Shown: positions 1-9,383, counted from the stretch's first letter. The stretch: 40,673 bases of DNA from an uncultured Acetatifactor sp. (GCA_947586055.1 CANPXL010000025.1:1-40673); one strand, 5' to 3'. Program-made: numbers and translations. The notes: generated by a model not told the origin, from the letters alone.

Positions 1-205
1 AAAGTTGGCTGAACCCCGCATTTTCTCTGGCACTCTGGAATTTCCTTTGTCACTGGAATTTACTTTGGCATTCAAGCCTTTCCATTTTGCCATTTTGCAT
101 TGTAACAGTTCCAGTTCAGTCGGCAGTTCAGCCCGCGCCATTCGCAAAGCCGCGCTAACGCGCTATCCGGCGCTGCGCGCCTGCCTTTGCTCATGAAATG
201 TTACT
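1..205. other. Intergenic region downstream of argS
   Basis: No convincing gene is visible. The stretch holds a degenerate tandem repeat at 35-70 and a GC-rich inverted repeat at about 144-190 (GCAAAG at 144-149 pairing with CTTTGC at 185-190, with further GC-rich pairing inside). The hairpin lies just past the argS stop on the minus strand and may act in transcript ending, but it has no following T-run in that direction, so I do not call it a terminator. A short plus-strand frame at 5-196 has no ribosome binding site or recognisable protein. Confidence 0.5.
35..70. repeat. Two-copy 18-bp tandem repeat
   Basis: CTGGAATTTCCTTTGTCA (35-52) is followed directly by CTGGAATTTACTTTGGCA (53-70), two mismatches. 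Weaker related sequence lies on both sides, including CCATTTTG twice at about 84-100. Confidence 0.6.
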
Positions 206-1972
206 TTACATTTTTTCCGGCGCTTCAAATCCCAAAAGATCAATACAGGTTTCCAGCACGCCCCTTGTCAGCACCAGCAACGCGATCAGGCTCTCCTTCT
301 TTCCCCGGTCTTCCTCGCTGAGGATTTTGGTCTCATGATAGAAATGGTTGAACGCGTTGGCCAGATCATACAGATACGCGCACACCTTGTGGGGGGCCGT
401 CTCCTGCTCCGCGGCCTGCATCATGGTATTAAACTGTACCAGCGCCATTTCCAGCGCCTTTTCGGACTCGTCCGCCGCAGGCAGAAACGTAAGATTCTCC
501 AGGCTTCCCCCCTGTTCCACGAACCTGCTCAGGATCGACTTGATCCGGACAACGGTATACAGGATATAAGGGCCTGTGTCTCCCTCAAAGGAAGTAAATC
601 TGTCGATGTCAAAAATATAATCCTTGGAAGCCTGATTGGACAGATCACCGTACTTCAGCGCGGAAACCGCCACCTGTCCGGCGGTCTGGCGGGCTTCCTC
701 CTCGGGCATCTGCCGTCCCTCCCGGATCTTTCGGTACATCTCTTCTTCTGTCTCCCGAATCAGGTTTTCCAGCCGCATAACGCCGCCGTCCCTTGTCTTA
801 AAGGGCTTTCCGTCGCTGCCGTTCATGGTTCCGAATCCCAGGAATTTCAGCTCCGTTTCCGGTTCCACAAGCTTTGTCTTTCTCGCACAGCGGAACACCT
901 GCTCAAAGTACAGCTCCTGGCGCTTGTCCACCACATATATGATCTCGTCCGGGTGATACAGCCGCATCCGCTCCAGGATGGTGGCAAGATCGGTGGTGTT
1001 GTACAGCGCAGCCCCGTCGGATTTCAGGATCATGCAGGGCGGAATCTCCTTGGTGTCGGTCTCTTCCTTCACATCCACCACAAGCGCCCCCTCGCTGATA
1101 TTTGCGTATCCGTTTGTCTTCATATAGTCCACCATCTCCGGGATCAGATCGCGCACGTCGCTCTCGCCCTTCCAGAGATCAAACTCCACGTTCAGGCGCG
1201 CGTAATTCTTTTTCAGATCCGGCACGGAAACGTTCAGGATATGGTGCCAGAGCGCGCGGTATCCTCTGACGCCGGACTGCAGCTTAAAGGTGGCTTCCAT
1301 AGCCCGCGCCTTGTATTCCGGATCCTCTTTGGATTTCGCGCTGGCCGCCGGATAAAGTTCCGCCAGCTGCGATATGGTAAAGGGCGCTTCCTTCGGATAC
1401 TCCCCCTGATAGCTTTCGTCAAAATATACCAGATCCGGCTGGATATCCTGAAGGGCCGTGATGACGAGACCCATCTGCAGTCCCCAGTCGCCAAGATGCG
1501 CGTCTCCGATCACTTCATGCCCCGCATATCTGCAGATCCGCTTTACGCTCTCTCCGATCACCGCCGGACGGATATGTCCCACATGGAGCGGCTTCGCCAC
1601 ATTGGCCCCGCCGTAGTCGATCACGATCTTCTTTTTCTTCTCAGGCGGCTCCAGGCCGAACTTCGGCTCCGACGCCATGGCCTTTACCATCTCCAGCAGA
1701 TACGATTCGGAAAGCTTCAAATTCAGGAAGCCCGGCGCCACCGCTGCCGCCTCGCTGAACACCCTGCTGCCCTCCAGCTGTTTTGCAACTTCCCCTGCAA
1801 TGGCAATGGGCGCTTTTTTGTACTGTTTTGCCCCGGCCATGGCGCCGTTGCACTGGTATTCGCAAAGGTCGGGGCGGTTTGAGAGCGTGACCCTTCCCAG
1901 CGCGCCGTCGTATCCGGCGGCCTCAAACGCCTTCCCCATCTCTTCCGACAATAGATCCAAAATCTTTTTCAT
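206..1972 (-). CDS. argS: Arginyl-tRNA synthetase
   Basis: Class I aminoacyl-tRNA synthetase that charges tRNA-Arg with arginine in the cytoplasm. The 588-residue length is normal. The class I ATP-binding signature appears as AKPLHVGHIRPAVIG near residues 126-140 (HVGH variant of HIGH). The second signature is replaced by the divergent PFKTRDGG near residue 390, which is common in this ArgS subgroup. The N terminus matches the Arg-tRNA-synthetase additional domain and the C terminus the all-helical anticodon-binding DALR domain (FNHFYHETKIL). The start lies 15 bases after the queH stop, so the two genes are probably co-transcribed. The identification is secure. Confidence 0.97.
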   Translation of the reverse strand: MKKILDLLSEEMGKAFEAAGYDGALGRVTLSNRPDLCEYQCNGAMAGAKQYKKAPIAIAGEVAKQLEGSRVFSEAAAVAPGFLNLKLSESYLLEMVKAMASEPKFGLEPPEKKKKIVIDYGGANVAKPLHVGHIRPAVIGESVKRICRYAGHEVIGDAHLGDWGLQMGLVITALQDIQPDLVYFDESYQGEYPKEAPFTISQLAELYPAASAKSKEDPEYKARAMEATFKLQSGVRGYRALWHHILNVSVPDLKKNYARLNVEFDLWKGESDVRDLIPEMVDYMKTNGYANISEGALVVDVKEETDTKEIPPCMILKSDGAALYNTTDLATILERMRLYHPDEIIYVVDKRQELYFEQVFRCARKTKLVEPETELKFLGFGTMNGSDGKPFKTRDGGVMRLENLIRETEEEMYRKIREGRQMPEEEARQTAGQVAVSALKYGDLSNQASKDYIFDIDRFTSFEGDTGPYILYTVVRIKSILSRFVEQGGSLENLTFLPAADESEKALEMALVQFNTMMQAAEQETAPHKVCAYLYDLANAFNHFYHETKILSEEDRGKKESLIALLVLTRGVLETCIDLLGFEAPEKM

Positions 1973-1987
1973 GGTCCGTTTCCATCC

Positions 1988-2698
1988 TTATCCTGTCTGT
2001 TTATCTCTATTGTTAGCAGTATATCCTATATTTTCCTTCTCTGCAACAGAAATCTTCGCCCGCTCCCGCTGCGCCCTGGAAAAGGCACAGCCGCAGTAAT
2101 CCTGACGATATAGCTCATATTGGGCGGAAAGCTCCACCGATCTCTTATAGCCGTCCTTCTTTTTAAAATCCGACGCCAGCCACAAAACGCCATACTCCCG
2201 CGCCAGGCCGCCGCCGATCTCATTGATCTTTTCCGCGTTCTTCAACGGGCTGATGGTCAGTGTGGTGCCGAAGTAATTATATCCCTCCGCTTTCGCCCTT
2301 TCCGCCGTCTTTCGCAGTCTCAGTTCAAAGCACCGGAAGCATCTCTCCCCTCCCTCGGGGCAGTCCTCGTACCCTGCCGCAGCCCGATAGAAGAGGTCCG
2401 GGTCGTACTCTCCTTCCGAGACGGAAATGGGATAGCCCCTGCCCTCCCGGTTGTAGGCTTCGATCAGCCGCTTCTGTTCCCGCACCCGCTTTCCGTACTC
2501 TTCGCTTTCGGAGATATTGGGGTTAAAATAAAACACCGTGATCCGGAAGACAGCGCACAGATATTCCAGCACATAGCTGCTGCAGGGCGCGCAGCAGCTG
2601 TGCAGGAACAGAGACGGGACTTCCTTTCCCGTCTCTTTTTCCTGTTTCAGCCTATCCAGCAGCTTTTCCAGTTCTCTCTGATAATTGATCCGGTTCAT
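1988..2698 (-). CDS. queH: Epoxyqueuosine reductase QueH
   Basis: QueH (formerly DUF208) carries out the last step of queuosine tRNA modification, reduction of epoxyqueuosine to queuosine, and is the non-orthologous replacement for QueG. The family cysteines are visible: FLHSCCAPCSS (C35, C36, C39), CPEGGERCFRC, and QDYCGCAFS near the C terminus, consistent with the Fe-S and metal sites known for the family. FGTTLTISPLKN is another conserved block. I place the start at 2698 (MNRINYQREL), with GGAAG five bases upstream, giving 236 residues. The open frame continues upstream to 2986, but that part is made of tandem repeats and antisense-like sequence overlapping sodA. The gene leads into argS. 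Confidence 0.93.
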   Translation of the reverse strand: MNRINYQRELEKLLDRLKQEKETGKEVPSLFLHSCCAPCSSYVLEYLCAVFRITVFYFNPNISESEEYGKRVREQKRLIEAYNREGRGYPISVSEGEYDPDLFYRAAAGYEDCPEGGERCFRCFELRLRKTAERAKAEGYNYFGTTLTISPLKNAEKINEIGGGLAREYGVLWLASDFKKKDGYKRSVELSAQYELYRQDYCGCAFSRAQRERAKISVAEKENIGYTANNRDKQTG

Positions 2699-2742
2699 GT
2701 TATCTTCCGATCCGCGCTTTCTTCTCTTCGGCCCTGTGCCCT

Positions 2743-2884
2743 CAGGCGGTTCATTTCCCTGCACCTGACGGCCTTTCGTCTTCTCAGACAGCCCTTTTCC
2801 TGCGGCCCGACGGCCTTTCGTCCCCTCAGACAGCTCTTTCCCCTGCGGCCTGACGGCTTCTCGTCCTCTCAGACAGCTCTTTCC
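2743..2884. repeat. 42-43 bp tandem repeat, four degenerate copies
   Basis: The block CTCAGACAGCTCTTTCC-CTGCGGCCTGACGGC-TTCTCGTC recurs with its CAGACAG core (CAGGCGG in the first copy) at 2743, 2785, 2827 and 2870, so the period is 42, 42 and 43 bases. The right-hand copy includes the last codons and the stop of sodA, suggesting that the array grew from the end of that gene. It fills the sodA-queH gap. Confidence 0.8.
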
Positions 2885-3498
2885 TCGTACCGCTTCCCGG
2901 CCTTGCGCCAGTTGATCAGCCCGAACCATGCCTCCACATAGTCGGCACGGCGGTTTTGGTACTGAAGATAATAAGCGTGTTCCCAAACGTCCACCAAAAA
3001 CAGCGGCGTGTATTCCTTCAGATCCGGCACATCCTGATTGGAAGTCTGGCAGATGGAAAGCTTCCCGTCACGATCGGTCACAAGCCATGCCCAGCCGGAG
3101 CCGAACTTTCCCACAGCGGCCTGCTTCATCTGTTCCTTCCACTGTCTGTAGGAGCCGAAATCCCTGTCGATGGCTTCCGCCAGCTCTCCCGAAGGATCCT
3201 GTCCCGCGGGAGACTGCATGGAGTCAAAGTACAGTTCATGATTGTAGACACCGCCCCCGTTATTTTTCACCGCCGTCCTCACAGGCTCCGGCAGCCGGTC
3301 CAGAGAAACAAGCAGTTCCTTCAGGCTCATCTTCTGCAGCTCCGGATAATCCGACAGCGCCGCGTTCAGATTGTCCACATAGGTCTTGTAATGTCTGTCG
3401 TGATGAAAGGTCAGCGTCTCCGCATCCAGTACGGGAATCAGCGCGTCATATTCATAGGGAAGCGGGCGCGCCACAAAGGGATAAGTTTCAGCTTTCAT
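2869..3498 (-). CDS. sodA: Superoxide dismutase, Fe/Mn family
   Basis: Converts superoxide to oxygen and hydrogen peroxide in the cytoplasm. The 209-residue length is normal. The family metal ligands are visible: the first His of FHHDRHYKTYV (H32, with gateway H36 and Y40), the His of NHELYFDSM, and the Asp and His of DVWEHAYY. The metal (iron, manganese or either) cannot be decided from sequence alone. The start at 3498 has GAGAGGAATT directly upstream; an in-frame extension to 3549 is unlikely. The gene stands 150 bases after carB with a TATACT-like -10 candidate in between, but no good -35, so its promoter is uncertain. No signal peptide. Its 3' end overlaps the tandem repeat array at 2743-2884. 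Confidence 0.96.
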   Translation of the reverse strand: MKAETYPFVARPLPYEYDALIPVLDAETLTFHHDRHYKTYVDNLNAALSDYPELQKMSLKELLVSLDRLPEPVRTAVKNNGGGVYNHELYFDSMQSPAGQDPSGELAEAIDRDFGSYRQWKEQMKQAAVGKFGSGWAWLVTDRDGKLSICQTSNQDVPDLKEYTPLFLVDVWEHAYYLQYQNRRADYVEAWFGLINWRKAGKRYEERAV

Positions 3499-3648
3499 AA
3501 TTCCTCTCTTTCCGCGGCCGGTTTTTTCGCCCGCTCCAAAAAAGCGCACGCAAGGCCGGCATTCTGTGTATAGTATACGCGGATTTTCCGGTTTTTATCA
3601 CCGGCGGCGGTTTCGCGCCTGCGGCACACACCGTTTTCCTCCACGCCA

Positions 3649-6600
3649 CTACAGCTGCGCGATATCCACCAGCGTCAGCTTACTGCTGGCGTTCTCCAGA
3701 CTGGTCAGCAGCGCGTTTGCGGTATCCAGGGCGGTAATGCAGTTGACGCCCGTCTCGATGGCGGTGCGCCGGATCAGGAATCCGTCTCTGGACTTGTCCC
3801 TTCCCTGCGTGGGCGTATCGATGACCAGATCGATCCTGTGCCCCAGGATCAGATCCATGACCGTAGGCGACTCCTGAGAGATTTTGTTTACCTTTCTCGC
3901 CTTTACCCCGGCGTCGTTGAGCGCCTTGGCGGTGCTTCTTGTGGCGTAGATGGTATAGCCCAGCTTTTCAAAGCGCCGACCTATCTCAATGGCTTCTCCC
4001 TTGTCCGCGTCCTTCACGGTGATGATTATATTCTTATACTTCGGCAGATTCACGCCGGCGCCGAGGAACGCCTTGTACAGCGCCTCGTTAAAGTCCTTTG
4101 CGATGCCGAGACACTCTCCCGTGGATTTCATCTCGGGCCCGAGGCTGATCTCCGCTCCACGGATCTTTTCAAAGGAGAACACCGGCATTTTGACGGCAAA
4201 GTAATCCGCCTCCGGCTGCAGACCGGGTTCATACCCCAGCTCCCGGATGGTTTTACCGATGATGACCTCCGTGGCCAGATCCACAATGGGGATCCCCGTC
4301 ACCTTGCTGATATAGGGCACCGTGCGGGAGGAACGGGGATTGACTTCAATCACATACACATCCTCGCCGATGGCGATAAACTGAATGTTGATCAGTCCCT
4401 TTACATGCAGCGCCTTCGCAAGACGTCTCGCGTACTCCGCAATCTTTTCCTTCACAGGCCGCGTTATGGTGGGCGCGGGGTAGACCGAGATGCTGTCCCC
4501 GGAATGTACGCCCGTCCGCTCAATATGCTCCATGATGCCCGGGATCAGGATATCCGTGCCGTCGCAGACCGCGTCCACCTCGATCTCCTTGCCCTGAAGG
4601 TACTTGTCCACCAGAATGGGGTGATCCTGGGCAATGCGGTTGATGATTGCCATAAATTCCTCGATCTCCTGATCGGAGATGGCGATCTGCATGCCCTGTC
4701 CTCCCAGCACATAGGAAGGTCTGACCAGCACCGGATAGCCCAGCCTGTTTGCCACAGCCTTTGCCTCTTCGGCGGTATAGACCGTTCCGCCCGCCGCTCT
4801 GGGAATTTTCGTTTCCTCCAGGATCCGGTCGAACAGCTCCCTGTCCTCGGCGGCGTCTACATCCTCCGCCTTCGTCCCAAGAATGGGGACTCCCATCTTC
4901 ATCAGGCTCTCGGTGAGCTTGATGGCGGTCTGGCCGCCGAACTGCACCACCGCGCCGTCCGGCTTTTCGATGTCCACGACGGATTCCACGTCCTCCGCCG
5001 TCAACGGCTCAAAATACAGCTTATCCGCGATATCAAAGTCGGTGCTCACCGTCTCCGGATTGTTGTTGATGATGACCGTCTCATAGCCCGCCCTGGAAAA
5101 AGCCCAGGTGGCGTGGACGGAACAATAGTCAAATTCGATTCCCTGACCGATTCGGATAGGACCGGAGCCGAGCACCAGCACTTTCTTTCTCCCTTCCGTC
5201 TTGCGGGCCTCGTTCTCTCCGCCGTATACGGAATAATAATAGGGAGTGGATGCGGCGAACTCCGCGGCGCAGGTATCCACCATCCGGTACACCGCCCGGA
5301 TGCCGTTCTCATGGCGCATTTCCCTGATCTGCGCTTCTTTCCTGCCGGTGAGTCTCGCGATGACGCTGTCGGGAAACTCCATGCGCTTCGCTTCTCTCAA
5401 AAGGTCGGGGGTAAGCTTGCGCGTCTTCAGCGCCTGCTCCATCTCCACCAGTATCGCCAGCTTGTCGATAAACCAGACATCGATCATCGTGGCCGCATGG
5501 ATCTCGTCATAGCTCAGACCCTTTCGGATGGCCTCCGCAATCACCCAGATTCTCTGGTCGTCCACGACCTTCAGCCGCTGCTTCAGTTCCTCTTTGGACA
5601 GGGCGCTGAAATCGTAGTCGAGCAGACATTCCACATGCTGTTCCAGAGAACGGATGGCCTTCATCAGCGCTCCCTCGAAGCTGTCACAGATGCTCATGAC
5701 TTCCCCGGTGGCCTTCATCTGGGTCGTCAGGGTGCGCTTCGCGGTGATAAACTTGTCGAAGGGAAGTCTGGGAATCTTCACCACGCAATAGTCCAGCGTC
5801 GGTTCAAAGCTGGCGTAGGTTTTCTTTGTGATGGCGTTCCTGATCTCGTCCAGCGTATACCCCAGGGCAATCTTCGCCGCCACCTTCGCTATCGGGTAGC
5901 CCGTCGCCTTGGAAGCCAGCGCGGAAGAACGGCTGACTCTGGGATTTACTTCAATGACACAGTATTCAAAGCTGGTGGGATGCAGGGCGAACTGCACGTT
6001 GCAGCCGCCGGTGATCTTCAGCTCGTTTATAATCTTCAGGGCAGAGGTCCTGAGCATCTGGTACTCTTTGTCGCTCAAGGTCTGAGACGGCGCCACCACG
6101 ATGCTGTCGCCGGTATGGACGCCCACGGGGTCGATATTTTCCATGTTGCAGACCGTGATGCAGTTCCCTGCGCTGTCCCGCATGACCTCGTACTCGATCT
6201 CTTTCCACCCCGCGATACAGCGTTCCACGAGAACCTGACCCACCCGGGAAAGGCGGAGTCCGTTCTCCAGAATTTCCTCCAGCTCCGTCCTGTTATGGGC
6301 GATACCGCCTCCGGAGCCTCCCAGCGTATACGCGGGCCGCAGCACCACCGGATAGCCGATGATATCGGTAAAGGCAACGCCTTCCTCCACCGTCTCCACT
6401 ACTTTGGAAGCGGCGCAGGGCTCGCCGATCCGCTCCATCAGGTCTTTAAATTCCTGACGCCCCTCGGCGTTTCGTATGGTGGCCGCGGTGGTTCCGAGCA
6501 GCGTCACCTGATGCTCCTTCAGAAAACCGGATTCCTCCAGCTCCATACCCAGGTTTAAGCCCGCCTGTCCGCCTAAAGTAGGCAGAATGCTGTCCGGTTT

Positions 6601-6849
6601 CTCCTTTTCGATGATCTGTTCCAGAACCTTTACCGTCAGAGGTTCTATGTATACTTTGTCGGCAATGTCCCTGTCCGTCATGATGGTGGCGGGGTTGGAG
6701 TTTACGAGAATGACCTCCACGCCCTCTTCCTTCAGGGAGCGGCAGGCCTGCGTTCCCGCGTAGTCAAATTCCGCCGCCTGTCCGATGACGATGGGTCCGG
6801 ATCCGATGACCATGACACGTTTTACATTGGGATTTTTCGGCATTTTCAA
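3649..6849 (-). CDS. carB: Carbamoyl phosphate synthase, large subunit
   Basis: Makes carbamoyl phosphate from bicarbonate, ammonia (channelled from CarA) and two ATP, for pyrimidine and arginine synthesis. The 1066-residue protein has the expected duplicated carboxyphosphate and carbamate halves. Each starts with a dinucleotide-fold block (KRVMVIGSGPIVIGQ near residue 9; KKVLVLGSGPIRIGQ near residue 560) and contains an ATP-grasp region (VLRPAYTLGGSGGG; LVRPSYVLGGQGMQ). The C-terminal roughly 130 residues form the methylglyoxal-synthase-like allosteric domain. The start ATG overlaps the carA stop by 4 bases (ATGA), indicating translational coupling. It is the last gene of the purL-carAB run. 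Confidence 0.98.
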   Translation of the reverse strand: MKMPKNPNVKRVMVIGSGPIVIGQAAEFDYAGTQACRSLKEEGVEVILVNSNPATIMTDRDIADKVYIEPLTVKVLEQIIEKEKPDSILPTLGGQAGLNLGMELEESGFLKEHQVTLLGTTAATIRNAEGRQEFKDLMERIGEPCAASKVVETVEEGVAFTDIIGYPVVLRPAYTLGGSGGGIAHNRTELEEILENGLRLSRVGQVLVERCIAGWKEIEYEVMRDSAGNCITVCNMENIDPVGVHTGDSIVVAPSQTLSDKEYQMLRTSALKIINELKITGGCNVQFALHPTSFEYCVIEVNPRVSRSSALASKATGYPIAKVAAKIALGYTLDEIRNAITKKTYASFEPTLDYCVVKIPRLPFDKFITAKRTLTTQMKATGEVMSICDSFEGALMKAIRSLEQHVECLLDYDFSALSKEELKQRLKVVDDQRIWVIAEAIRKGLSYDEIHAATMIDVWFIDKLAILVEMEQALKTRKLTPDLLREAKRMEFPDSVIARLTGRKEAQIREMRHENGIRAVYRMVDTCAAEFAASTPYYYSVYGGENEARKTEGRKKVLVLGSGPIRIGQGIEFDYCSVHATWAFSRAGYETVIINNNPETVSTDFDIADKLYFEPLTAEDVESVVDIEKPDGAVVQFGGQTAIKLTESLMKMGVPILGTKAEDVDAAEDRELFDRILEETKIPRAAGGTVYTAEEAKAVANRLGYPVLVRPSYVLGGQGMQIAISDQEIEEFMAIINRIAQDHPILVDKYLQGKEIEVDAVCDGTDILIPGIMEHIERTGVHSGDSISVYPAPTITRPVKEKIAEYARRLAKALHVKGLINIQFIAIGEDVYVIEVNPRSSRTVPYISKVTGIPIVDLATEVIIGKTIRELGYEPGLQPEADYFAVKMPVFSFEKIRGAEISLGPEMKSTGECLGIAKDFNEALYKAFLGAGVNLPKYKNIIITVKDADKGEAIEIGRRFEKLGYTIYATRSTAKALNDAGVKARKVNKISQESPTVMDLILGHRIDLVIDTPTQGRDKSRDGFLIRRTAIETGVNCITALDTANALLTSLENASSKLTLVDIAQL

Positions 6850-8057
6850 TCCCTCCCTTCCGCGCAGGATGACGTCTCCCGGCGCATCATGTGAATAAAT
6901 CTGTCAAACAGGTACCGGGAGTCCTGGGGGCCGGGACAGCTTTCCGGATGGAACTGCACCGTAAAGATATTCTTTCCGGTGTAGGAAAGGCCCTCGTTCG
7001 TGCCGTCGTTGACGTTGACAAACGCGGGAACCGCGACGGCGGGATCCAGCCTGTCCGTATCCACCACATAGCCGTGGTTCTGGGAGGATATATAGACTCT
7101 TCCTGTGGCCAGATCCTTCACGGGATGGTTTCCGCCCCGGTGGCCGTACTTCATTTTATGGGTGTCCGCCCCGGCGGCAAGCGCCATCAGCTGATGCCCC
7201 AGACAGATGGCAAAAATAGGAATATCCGTTTCATACAGCTTCCGGATCTCTTCTATCACCGACGTGCATTCCTTCGGATCCCCGGGGCCGTTGCTCAGCA
7301 TAATGCCGTCGGGTCCGTCCGCCAGAATCTCTTCCGCCTTCGTCAGGGCCGGATATACCGTCACCTCGCAGCCCCGCTCCGCCAGAGAGCGGGCAATGTT
7401 TTTCTTCGCGCCAAGATCGAGAAGCGCAACCTTCAGCCCCTTCCCGTTCAGCTCCTTTACCAACGCGGGTCTCGACTCTCTCTCCCCCCGTTCGTACGCT
7501 TCCCGGTCAAACCGGGCCGCCCCGGAAAGAGGGCCGTTCTGTTCCAGAGACGCCACAGGCTCTATCCGGTATTTTTCCCGGCAGGTCACCTTCTCCACCA
7601 CCTTGCCTGTCGTATAAGCGCGCAGCCTGGGCAAAACGGCGTCCAGATCATAGTTTTCGTCGGTGGTGATCATGCCGTTCATGGTTCCCTTTTCCCGGAG
7701 GATCCGGGTCAGCGCTCTCGTATCGATTCCCGCGATACCGGGCACTCCGTTTTCCTCCAGAAACTGCTGTATGGTTATGTCGCTGCGGAAATTGCTGGGA
7801 ATGCGGGAGAGTTCCCTTACGATGAAGCCGTCCGGCCAGGGTCTTTCGGATTCCATATCGTCCCTACAGATGCCGTAATTGCCGATGAGCGGGTAGGTCA
7901 TGCAGACTGCCTGTCCCGCGTAGGACGGGTCGGTCAGTACCTCCAGATAGCCCGCCATAGACGTGTTAAACACAATCTCGCTGATTATCTCCCTGACGGC
8001 GCCGATGTGAGTTCCCTCAAAAACGGTGCCGTCCTCCAAAATCAAAAACGCTTTCAT
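6846..8057 (-). CDS. carA: Carbamoyl phosphate synthase, small (glutaminase) subunit
   Basis: Class I glutamine amidotransferase subunit that hydrolyses glutamine and passes ammonia to CarB. The N-terminal CPSase small-chain domain (MKAFLILEDG to about residue 150) is followed by the amidotransferase domain. The nucleophile Cys lies in FAICLGHQLMAL and the His-Glu pair in VQFHPESCPGP. I choose the start at 8057 because GAGAGGAAAA stands directly upstream and the product (403 residues) then begins at the conserved N terminus; a frame opening at 8126 is spurious. A 52-base gap separates it from the EAL/HDOD gene, without a clear promoter or a pyrimidine attenuator that I can recognise. Confidence 0.97.
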   Translation of the reverse strand: MKAFLILEDGTVFEGTHIGAVREIISEIVFNTSMAGYLEVLTDPSYAGQAVCMTYPLIGNYGICRDDMESERPWPDGFIVRELSRIPSNFRSDITIQQFLEENGVPGIAGIDTRALTRILREKGTMNGMITTDENYDLDAVLPRLRAYTTGKVVEKVTCREKYRIEPVASLEQNGPLSGAARFDREAYERGERESRPALVKELNGKGLKVALLDLGAKKNIARSLAERGCEVTVYPALTKAEEILADGPDGIMLSNGPGDPKECTSVIEEIRKLYETDIPIFAICLGHQLMALAAGADTHKMKYGHRGGNHPVKDLATGRVYISSQNHGYVVDTDRLDPAVAVPAFVNVNDGTNEGLSYTGKNIFTVQFHPESCPGPQDSRYLFDRFIHMMRRETSSCAEGRD

Positions 8058-8109
8058 TTTTCCTCTCATTCCGCCGTCATTCAGCCTTATCCTTATTTTT
8101 GTTCCGCCC

Positions 8110-9342
8110 TTACTTTTCCTTTTCAAACATCAGATCCCTGTACCACTCCAGAGATTTCATGTAGGCCTGGTTCACAGGCTCCACGTCTCTCCCGTCCAGA
8201 AGCAGCAGCCGGGAAACCTCCTGCCAGTTGGCGTTTTCATACTGCAGGAGAAGGTTCATCACAGGCGCAAGCTTTCCCGTGCCGCTTAGCAGGGCGTCTC
8301 TGACCTCGCCCGTGACCATGACCATCTGAAGGGCTTCCTCCATGGTCTTCTCCAAAATCACGTCCAGCACCGAGAAAAGCCCCATCAGGAACAGTTCCTC
8401 GGTCCTGTCCTTCAGCCCGAAGACAGGCCCCAGATTTTCCGCAAATTTTGCGCGCAGAAGGGAAAGTCTCGTAATCTCGCTGGGCTTATCCGCGTACATC
8501 TGGTTGACAACCGCCGTGTTGATCCACTTGCGCAGCTCTCTCTGTCCCAGCATGGCCGCGGCGTGGCGGATGGTCGTAATGCCGTTGTTTACGGTCATGC
8601 GGTTCACCATTTTAAGCAGCGATATGGTCAGCGCGGTATCCCGCCCGATCACGTCGGCCGCCTTCGTCAGCTCAAAGTTTTCGCTGTTCACCACGTTCAG
8701 CAGTTCAATATAATTCACCTTCAGGGGGGCGACCTCGTGATCCCCCTTCGTCACAGGCACCCGGTAGAAATCTCCCTCGTAAAGCTGATATCCCCCGGCG
8801 GCTTTCAGTTTTTCAAACACTTCCATGCTGTCGATTCCGCCGGCGCAGAGCCTGATATTGGGATAGAGCTTTGAAAAGTAGATCCTTGCCTTGTCGATGG
8901 CGATCTTGCGGTTGTCCAGAAATACATAATCCACCAGTTTCAGGATCTCCCGGCAGCTCTCAAAGTTCGCCACCGCCAGTTTCCGGATCGCCAGCCTGTA
9001 TCCCTTGTTTTTCAATTCCTTCAGGCGGCTGATATACATTTCCACCGGCGGAATAGTATTGTCCAGCAGAAACACGATCCTGTCGTGGGGCGCGTCGCAC
9101 TGGCTTTCCACATCGGAAAAAATGGAAATATTGCTCACCGGCACAAAAATCTCCTTGTCCTCGGAAAGCGTCTCAATTCCCATCGTCCTGATCAGTTCCA
9201 GTCCCTCCACCGCCGTCGCGCCGTCGTTCTGTCTGGTGCCAAGCATCATGGGATCCAGAAAAAAGTTGTCCTTCTGCGAGAATACGGAATATGCCGTAAC
9301 AGCCATATTCCCGTCAAAAAGAGGTATCAATGCCAGTAACAT
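8110..9342 (-). CDS. EAL/HDOD domain signalling protein (YuxH-like), EAL degenerate
   Basis: Two-domain protein of about 410 residues. The N-terminal half has the fold signature of a degenerate EAL domain (LIPLFDGNMAVTAYSVF at the start, GYRLAIRKLAV, LVDYVFLDNRKI), but the glutamate of the E-x-L motif is missing, so cyclic-di-GMP hydrolysis is unlikely. The C-terminal half is an HDOD domain (NYIELLNVVN, LTKAADVIGRDTALTISLLKMVN, AAMLGQRELRKWI). Such proteins act as adaptors in other bacteria; the function here is unknown. Several starts are possible: 9342 has AGGGAG nine bases upstream and is my choice; ATG 9351 sits directly on that site; GTG 9387 would overlap the purL stop by 4 bases but lacks a good site. 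It lies between purL and carA. Confidence 0.85.
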   Translation of the reverse strand: MLLALIPLFDGNMAVTAYSVFSQKDNFFLDPMMLGTRQNDGATAVEGLELIRTMGIETLSEDKEIFVPVSNISIFSDVESQCDAPHDRIVFLLDNTIPPVEMYISRLKELKNKGYRLAIRKLAVANFESCREILKLVDYVFLDNRKIAIDKARIYFSKLYPNIRLCAGGIDSMEVFEKLKAAGGYQLYEGDFYRVPVTKGDHEVAPLKVNYIELLNVVNSENFELTKAADVIGRDTALTISLLKMVNRMTVNNGITTIRHAAAMLGQRELRKWINTAVVNQMYADKPSEITRLSLLRAKFAENLGPVFGLKDRTEELFLMGLFSVLDVILEKTMEEALQMVMVTGEVRDALLSGTGKLAPVMNLLLQYENANWQEVSRLLLLDGRDVEPVNQAYMKSLEWYRDLMFEKEK

Positions 9343-9383
9343 ACGCTCCATCTCCCTGTCTTTATCTGTTTCTGAAAATTTTA

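Noticed and set aside
335..1882. A 515-codon plus-strand frame opposite argS
   Set aside because: Shadow of the GC-rich argS gene, without a binding site or recognisable protein.
2699..2986. An N-terminal extension of QueH reaching back into sodA
   Set aside because: It is made of the 42-bp repeat array and antisense-like sodA sequence. A ribosome binding site and the normal QueH N terminus support the start at 2698.
3838..6558. A 906-codon plus-strand open frame opposite carB
   Set aside because: CarB is unmistakable on the other strand. The plus-strand product is rich in H, R, G and L as expected for a mirror frame of GC-rich coding DNA, and has no known domain.
7201..8109. A pyrimidine attenuator or PyrR site before carA
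   Set aside because: The 52-base gap before carA holds no hairpin pair with an anti-terminator option.
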